A stretch of 64,000 nucleotides of DNA, from positions 62,001-126,000 of the forward strand of contig JAKOGI010000580.1 in the NCBI GenBank assembly GCA_029747015.1. Reading direction: 5' to 3'. The position numbers and the translations under genes were made by a program. The notes beneath the pieces are model-generated. The model searched no databases. It worked only from the letters and a program-made list of their open reading frames with translations, and was not told where the DNA came from. Positions 1-12,481 of this stretch are shown here, in pieces (position 1 is the stretch's first letter; the number at the start of each line of letters is the position of its first letter). This stretch comes from Carnegiea gigantea (taxonomy: Eukaryota > Streptophyta > Magnoliopsida > Caryophyllales > Cactaceae).

Positions 1-1154
1 ACTTTTTTAGAAGAGTATATTAAATTTGCATGTTAGATTAGTTTAGTCTAGCTAAGAATTAAAATCACTCCCACAGTTAAGTCAATCTTATATTAATCAC
101 CAATCATTTCTGAGGATAACTTTAACCCTTCCTCACCACACAAAATATTACCAACACATGGCAATTAGCAAGTGATAACACAACATCAAAACACAGTAAT
201 ACAGTTTACAAATTCGCTGATTTATCACACAATCCGAGCTCCCTCCTCATAGTACCCCCCACAAGAATCCTCAAAAGCAAATCAGTTTCAATCTTGAATA
301 ATTTCAATTAACCCCAAACAACCCACCTACTACCTTTAATTTTCAACTTATTCAGAATTGATCCCCACAATCGAATTAACTCATAAATGAAATAAAGAAA
401 GCTTTGTCAATTATTAATAGTTTAGGAAATCAAGAATCCCCCACCTCATTCCAAGCTTAAGGACCTGATTAATGGGTGACATGGGTAGTGTCTAGACAGC
501 CTGACTCCCGACTCTCCCCCCGGCTACTGGTCATAACCTTCTACCCAGAACAGTAATGGCTAGGTTGCCTCTAACCAAATTCTCGACCCTGCAGTCTGTC
601 TTGCTACTGCTACTATTCGAATTCGTTGACCTTTTTCTCTCTATTCAGTTTGTCTGGTTCTATCGGTGAGTTTCGTGAAGAAGATGAAGTAGACAAGGCC
701 GGTTGTGAGTGTGGCACAGTAGCGGGGTGGGTGTCGTGAGGTTAGGAGATGAAAAGCTGAGTGTGCAGGTTTGCTTTTTTGGGGGATGGGTGCATGGCAA
801 GTGGGGATGATACAGAAAATGCGCCTCCCTGGGTAGAAAAAATTTCAGCCTTTCCCCCTTTTTTTGTTTACTACAAACCTAAATCGTGCAACCCTAGCCC
901 AAAATTAAGCCCACCATTTTCTAGTACTCTTTGATCCAGTCAATCCCACGAATCCAGCTTGGACTAATTTTAACTAGATTTGCTAATTCCATGTAATCTC
1001 ACAATAACAAAGAAAACCCTAAAAATTAAATCACATAAACAATTATACTTAATTAACATGTAAAATTTAGTCTACTATAGCTCACATAATAAATCATGGT
1101 ATAAAATTATTAATCTCAATAATTAACTACGCCCTGAATTTCTCAACTATTAAA
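1..1154 (-). repeat. Possible 3' LTR of a minus-strand Ty3/gypsy element (partial)
   Basis: No coding frame is visible. Read on the minus strand, this stretch follows directly after a purine tract of the kind that precedes a 3' LTR (see 1155-1185). It also holds a pyrimidine-rich, C-rich leader-like block at about 580-860. No second LTR copy or target duplication was found, and the left end is cut by the window, so the LTR call is inference from position and composition only. Confidence 0.3.
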
Positions 1155-1185
1155 CTCTCCCCCCAAAAGAATTTCGTCCTCGAAT
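1155..1185 (-). other. Polypurine-tract-like site
   Basis: On the minus strand the text reads GAGGACGAAATTCTTTT followed by a G6 run and AGAG. A GAGGACGAAATT stretch followed by a G-rich purine run is the usual junction between pol and the 3' LTR in plant Ty3/gypsy chromoviruses. The pol frame that should lie to the right (minus strand, from 1186) is not recognisable, so the element is either very old or lost its coding part. Confidence 0.45.
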
Positions 1186-1999
1186 TTCTAAAGTCTATAG
1201 TAGAGTAAAAAATGTGGCTCAAACACATGTGACATAATCACACAACTCAACAACAAAATCCAAAACTTTGCCTTACTATTAAATATAGGTCCCAACTTAG
1301 TAAGGGAGTTTATAGTATGTAGCCACTTCTTTGCCAATCCTCTTCAAGCATCTACTCAGTCTATTAAGGAGCCAAGGGCAAATAGTGGAAAAGAGGGGCA
1401 TAGGAGTTTGCACGGATAACCATATTAAACTTATGATAAAGAAACACCATTTTCAGTCTTGCACCCAAACATCTAGTATAATGACTATCCACTCAGGTAG
1501 TGATATGAGGTGATTTTTAAAGGATTTTGCATCCATAACAACTAATGGCATAGACAACTAAATTAATTTTATTCTAAGATACGAAGAGATCGAATTGTTC
1601 TAGAATCTATTTAATTAACAAGGATTTTGAATCATAATAGAATAGTGAAGACATCAAACAATATCAAATGGCCGCATACCAATAACAACATCCAGAGGAC
1701 ACCCTAGGCTATAACAACATAACATAAAACAACGCCTATGACTCCAAATGTCAAGAATAATCACAACATCAACCAATATTACGTATATATGACGAGCAAC
1801 CCATGGGGATAATACGAAAACACGAAAGTAATACATAGAACCAAGTAGGCCAAATAGCACATAGAATAACGAGAATGTTGTACAACAATAGCCAAACTAA
1901 CAACATGATCATAACTTAATGGTGACTCCATGGAGAGTAACTAATAGAATCTTGACCCATTCCTCTGTTTCATGAAACTTAAGCTCAAGCCCAGAATCA

Positions 2000-2002
<3 letters not shown>
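1186..2002. other. No gene seen
   Basis: AT-rich sequence. The short open frames (60-70 codons) have no recognisable motif. If the tract at 1155 is real, this would be the 3' end of a decayed element on the minus strand, but I could not read any integrase or chromodomain residues here. Confidence 0.4.
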
Positions 2003-2071
<69 letters not shown>

Positions 2072-2126
2072 CATATATATATATATATACATACATATAT
2101 ATACATATATACATATATATATATAT

Positions 2127-2191
<65 letters not shown>
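2003..2191. repeat. (AT)n microsatellite, about 190 bp
   Basis: An almost pure run of alternating T and A, with a few interruptions (ATAC steps around 2067-2115 and one ATAG near 2127). The run is self-complementary and can extrude as a hairpin. The Tyr/Ile frames read through it on both strands are products of the repeat, not genes. Confidence 0.97.
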
Positions 2192-2195
<4 letters not shown>

Positions 2196-5100
2196 GTTGT
2201 TTTCAAAATCAAGTCCTAGACTAGTTTGCCTTCTGACCCAAAATTCCAATCCTACTAACCACAAAAGCATTCCATCAGCTGTGCCCTAGGAGAGAACCTA
2301 GCTGTAATCAATGTTATGCTGACTGAGGTTGGAATTATGTTCTAAAAGTAGTAATGGGAATAATGTTATAGCCCAATGGCATCACCCATTATGATGTTAG
2401 GTGTTAAAGGAGGCTAGCAATAGCATGGATCATCCTACCTACCTCCGTAACTCCTCCTGCCCACCTGTTAAGGCTATTTTGATTCGAATTTTTGGGCCCC
2501 TTGAGATACCAGCTTCCCATGTCATTTTCCATAAGGATTGGGTTAAGACTTTCTTTTCTTTTAAACATGTGTGCTTGTAGTGTCATATCCTCGACATTTT
2601 TCATAATCATGATTATCCCATACATTCATCATCCATAATAGTCTAAGGAGTCTATAATCAAACCATCTACCCTGGCAGGTGTCTCATACCCTAGTCCATA
2701 ATCCTCATACTACACACTAATCCAATTAAGAAGCCCATGGAGTTGCCTATCTCACATTAATGTTACATTGTTCATCATACTCTAGTCCTTATTGTTATAC
2801 CAAAAACCTTAATTCTAGAATGATCAACCATGCAGATACCTTGAACAGCTTAGATTAAGTCCTCTTGCCTACTTCTTACCTCATATTGCATAAGCCCGTG
2901 TGTACACATGGCAACCTGATCTAGGATGATCCATCAGATATTTGGATGCTAGCACACTTAAGACAATCCCATTTACACGTGGCCTAACCATTTTAAGACA
3001 TATGATGCACATCCTTGATCTCAAACAAGATATGTGTTGTCCAACCTAGGATTAATATATCATATTTTTCTCCCAACCTAGATTTAAAACTCAACTTATC
3101 CTGGGTGAAACCTAGGTTTGCACCATCTTCACTCTTGAACCTTAGGACCAGATGTGCCTTACCTGCAGTTCATAATCTAGCTTTCACCTGGTCTAGCTTA
3201 CCTCTTTCACTCAGGATTGTATGCTTCACCTTTGGGGAGTACCCAGTCCAACTAATCTTCATCTTATGAGTAAATTCGTGGTGGCTGTCATCTTTTATTG
3301 CTTGGTTTACACCCCAATCTCTATCCAAACCTGGAATCCATGCCCACGTAGGTTCTTGTCCTTACTTATGATATCTAACCTAGGCCTTCTTTGTCTTGAG
3401 TCCATAATCGCTCAACCTTGTTTTGTAACATGGAGCCCCATTCTTAGCCTAACCTTAGATCATTTCCTGTCATAAGTATGTAGCTTTAAGCCATCTCCCC
3501 TTTTCTCTACTAGCCTTACCTTTACATACCCCCTCTAATCACCATTTGTGATCTAGGTTAGAGAAATTAAACATCAACTGTATGACAATTAACAACAACA
3601 AGACAATCTACGTGATCACTAGTCTCACTACCCACATTGAGTCCCAAAAAAAAGCACATATAGTGCCTTAGACTAGAGCTTATTTGGATTTAATCCCAAA
3701 GGGATGATTCTTTAACTCAGAGAGGGTCAATTCCACACTAAACCCCAGGAATGCAAGCAAGGCATGTAAAAGCGGTCCATACAGCCCTCGACAAAGCATT
3801 CACACTCCTTATGACATCAGGTGATGCCTTTAACAAGTGAAAACACCAAGGCCTCATCGAAAAGTAACACCCTAAAATTTCAAATTCATTTATCAATATT
3901 TTTTAGTACTTAGTGAATGGAACATAAAAAGACCAAATGAACATCATTGTCATTTTTCCTAAGGAAATAAAAGGCTAAAGTTGAAAGAAATAACATTGCT
4001 AAAATTACCAAATAGTTCACACTAATTGCAAACAAGCATAGTATCTAAAAGTCTAATAGTTTGGATGACCAACATTCATCTAAAAGTATAACACAAAACC
4101 AGTTAACTAAATAAAACTCCAAGAATAACAATCCTCGCTCCTACTGAAGAACCCAATCCTCATACAGCACAATAACACATGAAAACAAAGTAGTCGACAC
4201 AATGAATTAAAACTCAATAATACTAACCCCTAATAGTTAAACATGTGTTAAATTTGTTTTGACCATTTGTGATTAGAGAAAAGTATTTTAAATACTTTAC
4301 AAAGCTTTGAATAAATATACCACCCAACTTATGCATTTTCTTTAAGCTGGTCAGTTGGTTGAATCGTTAACTAAGTCAAAGGACAACCAACCAGGGTCCT
4401 CTAAACCTTGTAGCTTTCTAACGGTGAGTGATCCCATCGACTCTTATGGCCTGCAATTGAAGTATCATGGCTTAGAATAAACACTTATCCATGGCATACG
4501 GTTCGGACGATACCTGCAAACCTTAGCATATATCCCTTAAATAGGCACGTACTCAAAAATCTCAACATACATCCCTTATCTAGGGTACGTACCTAAAAAC
4601 ATTTTTTGTATTTATCTAGAAGAGACTATTGTGTCTAACTTACAACTAGAGCAACCTTCCATAACCTCACCATGATCTTTCCCTTTAAAGTATTTTATGT
4701 AAAACTCATTTCGTTTAACCGCATCCTACATCCAAACCTAATAAGGGTCTAACAAATGCAAAGCATTTCCTCACCAAATTGATCATTTCGAAAAACAATA
4801 GTGCAATACCATAACTAAGGCATAATACATTTCAATTTGCACGAAAGTCCCTATCGAGGTACAAACATCACAAATATACTTTAAGAATGCACCAAAACAC
4901 ATTTCAAGTGAATCAAGGGGAGTTGGGACATAAGAGCAATGTTAAAAAAGTCTAAGCGTCAGCTCAAATTATTTTGATGGCCAAAACCATAAAATTTTCT
5001 AGGTACCAATCAATTCCAACTTGACTCCAACTATAAACTGCCAAGTGAGACCTAACCCAGATATAAGGGTCTAGTAATAGGACTAGACAGAATCAGATGC

Positions 5101-5315
5101 TAAAAATGTGATTTCTAACATTGATCATAAATTTTAGAACAAAAACTCAATTAAACAAAAATTCTAACAGTAGCACGGTTTTTAGGTCTAATTGTTGAAG
5201 GCCATAACTTGAGTTACAAAAGTACAATTTAGAAATGTTCACTTGCATTATATAACTGTTATGAATAACCTGTTGTCAGAACGGGATAGTAAGGACATAA
5301 AATATGAGGTAAAAT
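2192..5315. other. Long non-coding stretch, probably decayed repeat DNA
   Basis: About 3.1 kb with no open frame beyond 85 codons and no recognised protein motif. Short internal similarities are visible, for example two related blocks around 4520-4600 (both with ATCCCTTA followed by a GTAC step). I see no LTR pair, terminal inverted repeat or RNA gene. Confidence 0.5.
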
Positions 5316-6440
5316 GTGACTATAGTTAGTCTAGGTAAGGTTTGCGTAGTTTTGAGAGAAAAATCATGACTTTTTCATCTTAGATTGCATTGGGATGATA
5401 CAAAGTCTGTATAGCATTAAACTGATAGTTGTATTCCTAGAAAAAAATTTACAAAATTTTTGGTAACTGTATAATGTTTAGTGTAGTGGATTTTTAAATT
5501 CAAACCTTAAATCTGACTAACCTTGAATCCAAAATCAGCCCAATGTAAAGCCTAATTCAATCTAGCAATTTGGGTATCAAGAATACATTCATAAGATCCA
5601 AAACTTATATGAATATAGATCAAAGTCACCAATTTCTAAGCAAGTAAAGAAAGGAAGGGAAATAAGCCAATTCATTATCTCGAATGCTTACAAACTAGAA
5701 ATCAATGCTATAATTTTTACCCTAAAAATTATTGGTTAAGCTGTAAATTTTAAGGCCAAAAAGAACTCATGGACATCAATTGTTAAGGATTTAAAAAAGA
5801 AATAAGAAATTTATGGTTTAGGGTTTTCAAACTCTAACCATTCAAATACTCACCAATGCGAAAGGAAAAGGCAGGAGGACACGTGATCGTAGTTAGTTTA
5901 GGTTAGGTTTGTGTAATTTTGGTAGAGAATTCATAACCTTTTCATCTTAAGTGGGAATAGGGGTAATTCCAAGTCCATATAACATTAAACTCATAGTCAT
6001 ATGTCACAAAAAACTTGGAAAATATTTGATAACTTCATTTTTGGTGGATTTGTAAATGCGGACCTTAAAGTTGACTCCACACACCCTAAATCTAGGATTA
6101 ACCCAAAGTAAAACCTATTCCAATCATACAAGAAGGGCATAAAACACATTCATTAGATTCGACACTCACATTAACATATATTAAAATCTCCAATTTCTAG
6201 CCAAGGACGGAAAGTAAGGGAAATAACTGAATTCGTTACCTTCAATGCTTACAAAGTAGAAATTGATTCTAATAACTTTTACCAAAAAATCACAAATTAA
6301 CTCCAAATTTTAAGGCCAAAAGGAACTCATAAACATCTATTGTACATGGTTTAAATAAGAAATAGGAAATTTAGCATTTAGGGTCTGCAAAGCCTGCCTA
6401 AACGACCACTTACCATTGCAAAAGATAGGAGGGACGACAA
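5316..6440. repeat. Tandem duplication, two diverged copies of about 567 bp
   Basis: The copy starting at 5316 (GTGACTATAGTTAGT) recurs at 5883 (GTGATCGTAGTTAGT), 567 bp on. Co-linear similarity continues through matching landmarks: TTTTCATCTTA, CATTAAACT, TAAGGCCAAAA, AAATAAGAAAT/AAATAGGAAAT, and the ends near 5870 and 6432. The copies differ by many substitutions and small indels, so the duplication is old. No coding frame is seen. It may be part of the leader of a lost LTR element, but the family is unknown. Confidence 0.8.
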
Positions 6441-6622
6441 TGGTTGGTCACCAAAGTGGCGGCTGACAGGTGATGGCCAACATAAGAGATCATGAAGAGA
6501 AAGATGGTACATTAGAGTGGAGATGGTGGATGGGAATAACGTAAAAAGGAAGAATGGGAGAACATAAGGGGAAGACCTTCTTCGGCTGCAAATTGCCGAG
6601 AATGCTAATAAATCCAATCTCC
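6441..6622. other. No gene seen
   Basis: Purine-rich stretch (pyrimidine-rich on the minus strand, around 6470-6600), next to the right copy of the 567-bp duplication. The 96-codon minus-strand open frame here starts with no recognisable domain and looks like a chance frame through this biased composition. Confidence 0.4.
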
Positions 6623-6625
6623 CAC

Positions 6626-7000
6626 CACTACAAAAAAAAAGTGGCCACCAACAGATATTTGCTGACAAATTACACTCAAATGTGTTGTAAAACTAAGTTT
6701 TTTGCGACAGACTAGATTGTTTATTGGTATTAAAGTTTTGAGTTGTGGGAGAAGGAGGGGTCATAATATTTTCAACAAATACAAAATTATCTGTTGGTAT
6801 TAATACCATATTACTAACAGCCAAGTTTTCTATTGGTATTGTGATCACATTGACAACATACTCAGCTTTTAAAAAAAAATTTGTTGGTGTTACGCAAGCA
6901 TATTATCACGGGAAAAATTGAATAACTATTAAAAACCAAACACTATACCAACAATACTTTAAAAAAGTAAAATTAAAACCTATTGACTACCCAGGCAATA
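6626..7000 (+). mobile_element. Left end of a CACTA-type (En/Spm) transposon
   Basis: CACTACAAAAAA at 6626 is the canonical terminal inverted repeat of plant CACTA elements. It is followed by subterminal copies of a TTGGTATTA-type motif in both orientations (about 6722-6880), as expected for the transposase-binding subterminal region of this class. The right terminus (TTTTTTGTAGTG followed by the CAC duplication) was not found nearby, so the element is probably truncated and the feature end is arbitrary. No transposase frame was recognised. Confidence 0.55.
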
Positions 7001-7804
7001 CATCCCCTTTAAAAAGAGTTAACTTTTTTTTTTAAAAAAAAGAACCCCACATTTAGATTTGAATGTCACGTTTGTCTTCTGGCTTCCTTCTTGTTTCCAT
7101 CTTCGGTTCTTGCTTCCATCTTCACTTCTTGCTTCCATCTTCACCTCTTCATCGCTTCCTTGATCCCTCGGCCTATCATACTCAATGAAGATCATAACAA
7201 TCACAATTGTTTGATTCTCAATTTATGCAGGTAATGCTCCTCTTTATTGCAACCTTTTCAGATTCCCTCCAGGAATTTTGACTTCTTTTCTCTTTCATTT
7301 GACTCTAAGATTCTAACTCTCACTTAATTATGTTCTTGCAGCCCCTTTCGGCACTGTTGGCTAGAACGAGGGTTTGGTGCCAGAAATCGAGTTTAAATGC
7401 AACAACGACGACAATTAGGATTGAATTTGCAATTCCTTTAAGGTATTTTGTCTTCAGAATTCCCTTGAATTATGGTTGAAATTTTCATTCTATAATGATG
7501 AATTGCATTGAAATGTCTTGTGGTTTGAATTTTCGCAATTGTTGCTCGGTGATTTGAATTTGTTGGGCTTATAAATTATTAAAAGTTGGAAATTTCATGT
7601 GGTTCTGTCTCCATTGCCATCTTAATGATGTTGAGCAATAGCTGGTTGTGGTTCTCTTACAATGATGAACTAATACAGGGTTTTGGTCATTTCTCATCCG
7701 CTAGTTGTGAAAAATTTATAATTTGGTCTCCTTTGTCGTGCTCTGATTATCATTTGTGGTCTCTTATATCTGGTTATCATTTGTGATATGCTATGTTGTA
7801 GTGT
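7001..7804. other. Non-coding stretch, gene-like in texture
   Basis: Contains a short purine/pyrimidine repeat at 7085-7150 (three copies of a CTTGCTTCCATCTTC-like unit) and T-rich sequence with a candidate splice acceptor (TTCTTGCAG at 7332-7340). It could be a captured gene fragment inside the CACTA element that begins at 6626, but no protein could be recognised. Confidence 0.3.
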
Positions 7805-8026
7805 TGACCTGGCAACGCAAATGCTGTGTTGCTCCAAGAATTTCACCTTCAATGATAGCCAAGTTGTAAGCCAATTCCTCTATTAACATACCCTTTTTCT
7901 CAACCTCTAAAATTTCTACTTTAACAGGGGCATCATTCCTAGCTGCTTGTTGTCTGGCAGCCTTTTAGCTGGCCTTAGTCCACTTTCTTCCTTTCCTTGC
8001 CGTTGTAGCACTAGGACCAAGTTTAT
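7805..8026 (-). pseudogene. Unrecognised degraded coding-like frame
   Basis: On the minus strand about 70 codons read with a single in-frame stop. The frame is rich in Ala, Lys and Glu (it begins near LGPSATTARKGRKW and continues through KVEILEVEKKG). The balanced, charged composition differs from the surrounding AT-rich noise, which suggests a former exon. I do not recognise the family. It may be host sequence carried by the CACTA element whose left end is at 6626, or part of another transposon protein. Confidence 0.3.
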
Positions 8027-11000
8027 ATATGTCTTGCTTAGCGTTCTGATGCTTTTCGAGGTGCTGAATTCCCTCTGAGTTGAGGATCTGTCTCACACCC
8101 AGATTGTAACACGTGATTTGAGGAAGGCTTCAGGATGAGATCCTTATCCTCATCCTTGCTTTCCCATATGCATCCTCCATCGAAATAGCATTTCCTTGAT
8201 TAGAATGTAATCAGTGATTTGCTAGAAGGATAATAAAAAGGAATGGGGGTAAACGCATTAGAAATCTTCCCTAACCCTATTTAGCAAAAACTTAAAGTGT
8301 ATTTTTTTAATTTTCTCCTTTTTTTTTTTGGTGCCTCCCTCGTGCTGTACTTTGATATTATATATTATTTTGCTTCTCTTGAAACTTAATGACTAATATT
8401 AAAGAAAATTATTAAAAATAAGAAAAAATGTTGCAAAAATTGTTGACATGAGCACAATGATATGTTAAAAGTTCGACACTAGTATCCTGATGCTTGCTTT
8501 TGTCTTTCTTTCCCTTGTCTTTATCCACACTTCAGTCTTGATGGCTGAGTTTGTGCCTCTTGTGTTCCCTCAATTATCCTTCTAATCAACTTTGCACAAT
8601 AGGTTCCTCCCACTATCATGCATCCAGGCATTGAGGCATGGATAGTTTGCTGATGTTCTTGCATTCCAATCTAAATTGGCATCCACATTTGCTCAGATAG
8701 TCTAAAAAAATCAGAGAGCATATGAGGTCTGAATGTTGAGAGTAGATGTTTTATTTAGTTACTTTATTACCGAGGTTGTAATACCTAGCAGCATTTGGCA
8801 TGGAATTGAGGCTTGATTAGACATTGAAAAATAAAAACATATTATGATTTATTCTAATGAGATCTATTCTAATGGTGCTTGAATGTTGATTTTGTTTTTT
8901 CTTCATATACAACATCTGTTGATTTGTCTTGATTAAGATTTTACATTGGACAAGAAGTTCTTTTATTTATTACTATTTTGTTGGTTATTTTACATTTTCC
9001 CCAGAGGTTTGGAATTTTGATAATGAACATAATGTTGCTTTGATTAACTAAGGCAGAAAAAATATGGATTTCTTGGTCCTGGTGATTATGAACATAAAGT
9101 GTGGTGGTTGTTATATGGTCATCTAACTAGAGGTGTTCTCTTAATCCTATTTCAAATGCTGATTGTGTGAGAAGGAGTATGAAGGCTTCTTTTTCTTAGA
9201 TTTTTAGATGATCGAATACAAGACTTGGGTTTTTCTGATCTTTTTTTCTGATATGTTCTTGCAGATCTTTTCTTACTCTAGTTTCTTGCTATTCACAATC
9301 ATGAGCCTAATGATAACAAACTACGCAGCATTTCTCCTCAGTACAGCATAGGACATAGGACATAGCATTAAGATCTTCTTCTTACTGTTTTTGGTCAAAG
9401 TTAATTGACATATTCTAAAAATAGTGATATCAATATGTTTTAACAATTATCCAACACCTCAGAGAGAGTAAACTCTAAAGGGGTCATCTTTCCAATATTA
9501 GGGAACAAAACCAAAAATGATAGGAGAGGATAAATGTAAGCAAGCGAAGATAAGAAAAGGAAACATAATTGTAATCCAATAAAAATTAAACGGAAAAAAA
9601 AAAACCCTCATAGGAAAATCTTTACTAGTGAAAAGGACACCTGCAAATTCATAAAAGGAACTCGTTACTTCCTATTTCATCCTACTCCTATAAATAATGG
9701 TTATAAATATGGACAATAGCTGATGCGGAGTAACTCTCGAGTTTGGGCCTACTCTCACTAGTAAGGGTCATGAACCAAGTTGGCCCAACATTGACTATAA
9801 GTCAAGAACTAGGCTTGGGGCCCTTAAGAACATCCAATTAGGGTTAGAAAAGGTGGTTGGGCTAATAGTAGCCCTAAATACGAAGTTAACCACGTAATCC
9901 TCCCAAAATCAACTCATTAGCTCATTTTTAGTTCATGGGCAGAATAATTTTCTTCATTTTTAGCTCAAATTTGACCATGAAAATGAGCTCCAATTTCTAT
10001 AAATTATACATGAATATAAAGCCCCGAATGTCGATTTTCTAACAAGTCTTGAATCGCATTTAAACTCCAAGTATTGAGAAAGTTACGGGCCAAATATCGA
10101 GTAAGGATCGATCTACGACTGGAAAATGCATGGTTCTGATTATGGGAGCCTCCTATTGGTCCACTTACACCACTAATATACAGCTAATTTTTCCTCTCAT
10201 TGGGTATTTATATATCCAATTACCTCTATGAAAAATCAGATTTGATGAATGATATAAGAGTTTGAAGCTTAGGTTTCCTCAAAATCTCAAATCTTCACCT
10301 CTCTTAGGAGAGTGGTGATTTGAGTCTTCTCTTTAATCTAATCTTTGGTGTTAAGGCTTTAGAAGGTTAAAGGGTGGGTTGATTTATCTACTTGTAGATT
10401 ATGAACACGGTCTTCGACTCAGAACTCAAACATCTATAAATAAGCTAGATATACATTCGCATGATCAGTACACTTATGAATGAGAGCATCACAAATCACC
10501 TGTAAAAATAAGCATCCCTAACTAAGAAGTGATCACTATAAGGAAAAAGCTTCCCCAGACCTGAATCAATCATCTTCATCGACCATCACCTACCCTAAGC
10601 TAGACTAATTTCCTTCATTACTTCATTTCGTCAATCTAGACTCAGTCTTTGCATCCTATGTGAAGTCGTAGCCAAGTACTCACACTCATATTTAACATCT
10701 CAATCCTAACACCACCCTAACCTGGCCCTCATTCAACCTCTTTCTTATACCTTACTTGCAGAACCTAGCATGTCAGCTAAGTTAGACCTATCTCCATCCA
10801 GCACCCAAGAGCAAGCGATACCAGAACCTAACACTGTTTTATCCTCTATAGAGTTGACGTTCACACCCACCCATAGTTTGTACCTAAACTAAGTGTGTTC
10901 TTAGTAACTACATCATATGCATTTTCACCTAATGAATGTAATCACCTAACCCACTAAGGTTGAAACAACATTAGGCTCAAATTCTGACAATATACATAAA

Positions 11001-12476
11001 AATATTTCTCATTCCTCAAAATTAGTACAAACATTTTTAAAAACTATTTGAAAAAAAAATAAGCAATGCAAAAAAAAATTGAGGGTTTGTATGATTTGCT
11101 AGCATGGGGACTTGAACCTATGGCTTTGAGCATGTATAAGTGCGATAGTAAACACTAGGGTGGCACAAGGCGTCCTACTAGAATTCTAATAAACAAATCT
11201 CTTAAAGTAATAAAATAGGGTAGCAACATGAATGTAGTATCGTTAAAAGCAGATGACAAGTTTTAGCAGCCCAGCAATTGTCATTGGGCCCCCTTACAGG
11301 CTGCTAAGTTCTACCTTACCTACCAGTTCATGAATCCCAAATGATTTTATCTTTGATTATAGTACTTGGGCTATTTTGAGTTTGTTAGTTGATTTCTATC
11401 ATGATTGATTCTTGGTGAACGTCATATTTGTATAGGATTTTATAAGTGTTTGAGAGTCATTTTAGGGGATTAATATACTTAATTGTATGATTTAGGCCCC
11501 TATTTCTATTGTTATGCTTGGTTTTGCTTACTTTGAGAGTTTTTGCAGATTTTGACTTTGTGAGCCAAGTTTTGTGAGTAGAATGAAGATTTTGAGGCCT
11601 TAAGGATCAAAGAAGATAGGAAAAGAAACCTAAAAACACCCAACACAGACCAACTGTGGTCAATACCACGACCTAGAAAGTTCTAAAAGAAGTTGCTAAA
11701 CAAAAGAGCAAAACCAGTGTGACTAGTGGCCACTACGGTCCATTCGTGGTGGTGCCTACGATCTGTGGTGGGCCTCTTCCCCCCGGGTCGTCATCTTTTC
11801 TCACTGCTGTTCGACTTTCAAGCAGTTTTTGTACTTGGTTGCATCATTTTTATGATAAAAAAAAGGCTGCTTTCAGCCTCATTCTATCTCTATATTCCAT
11901 TCCATTCTACCTAGACTAGGATTTTAGATTAGATTAGAGAGCAAATTGAATTGAACATTTGCAAGATTCCATCCCGTGTTAGCAATGACGATTCAGGCGC
12001 GATCTTGATTGAGCATTTCTCTTCTCTTCCTTTCTCTTCTCCTTTCTCATTTTTGGATTTAAGTTTTTTAATTTTGATTATCTTTTGTTGTTCGATTTTG
12101 GGTTTATGCAAATACTAGTTAAGTTGTTGATCTGGTGTTAATATCTTTGAGTATTTTGGAATTATTAAATTGTTTTATTAGATCCTAGATGTTTATTGTC
12201 TTAGAAGAAATTTGATCACTTTCTTGCATATTTTGGGTATTGGATGAAGAACTAAAAGGTGAAATTTGATACTAGGATGATTTTGCTAATGTTGCCTAGA
12301 GTGGTCTCTAGTTTAGTATTAAAAATTACGGTTATCTCCTTATCGGGAAACTACCATAATGGAAGTGGTAATTGTCTATGAAAATGTAGGGGCGCCCCCT
12401 ATCTAGGATGATGGGTGAGTCCCCACTTATAAAGGCTAAAAATTTAAAGCTAATATCCAACTCTTAAATTAGATTC
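8027..12476. other. Long non-coding stretch, probably old repeats
   Basis: About 4.4 kb with no open frame over 66 codons that carries a recognisable motif. The segment 11500-12470 has the texture of an LTR or retroelement leader (a CTTCTCTTCC-rich block at 12015-12055, short G/C-rich blocks near 11700 and 12390). It directly adjoins the insertion site of the Ty3/gypsy element at 12482 and may belong to the same older element as the integrase remnant at 20251-21560. That link is inference. Confidence 0.4.
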
Positions 12477-12481
12477 ATGGT
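12477..12481. repeat. Target-site duplication ATGGT (left copy)
   Basis: ATGGT here and ATGGT at 19262-19266 flank the two LTRs exactly. A 5-bp duplication is normal for Ty3/gypsy integration and confirms the element limits. Confidence 0.8.

Noticed and set aside
1909..2212. Long Tyr/Ile open frames on both strands
   Set aside because: They are translations of the AT dinucleotide run and have no independent coding signal.
7791..7802. TTGTAGTG as right end of the CACTA element at 6626
   Set aside because: The A/T run normally preceding it is missing and the flanking triplet (TTG) does not match the left one (CAC).
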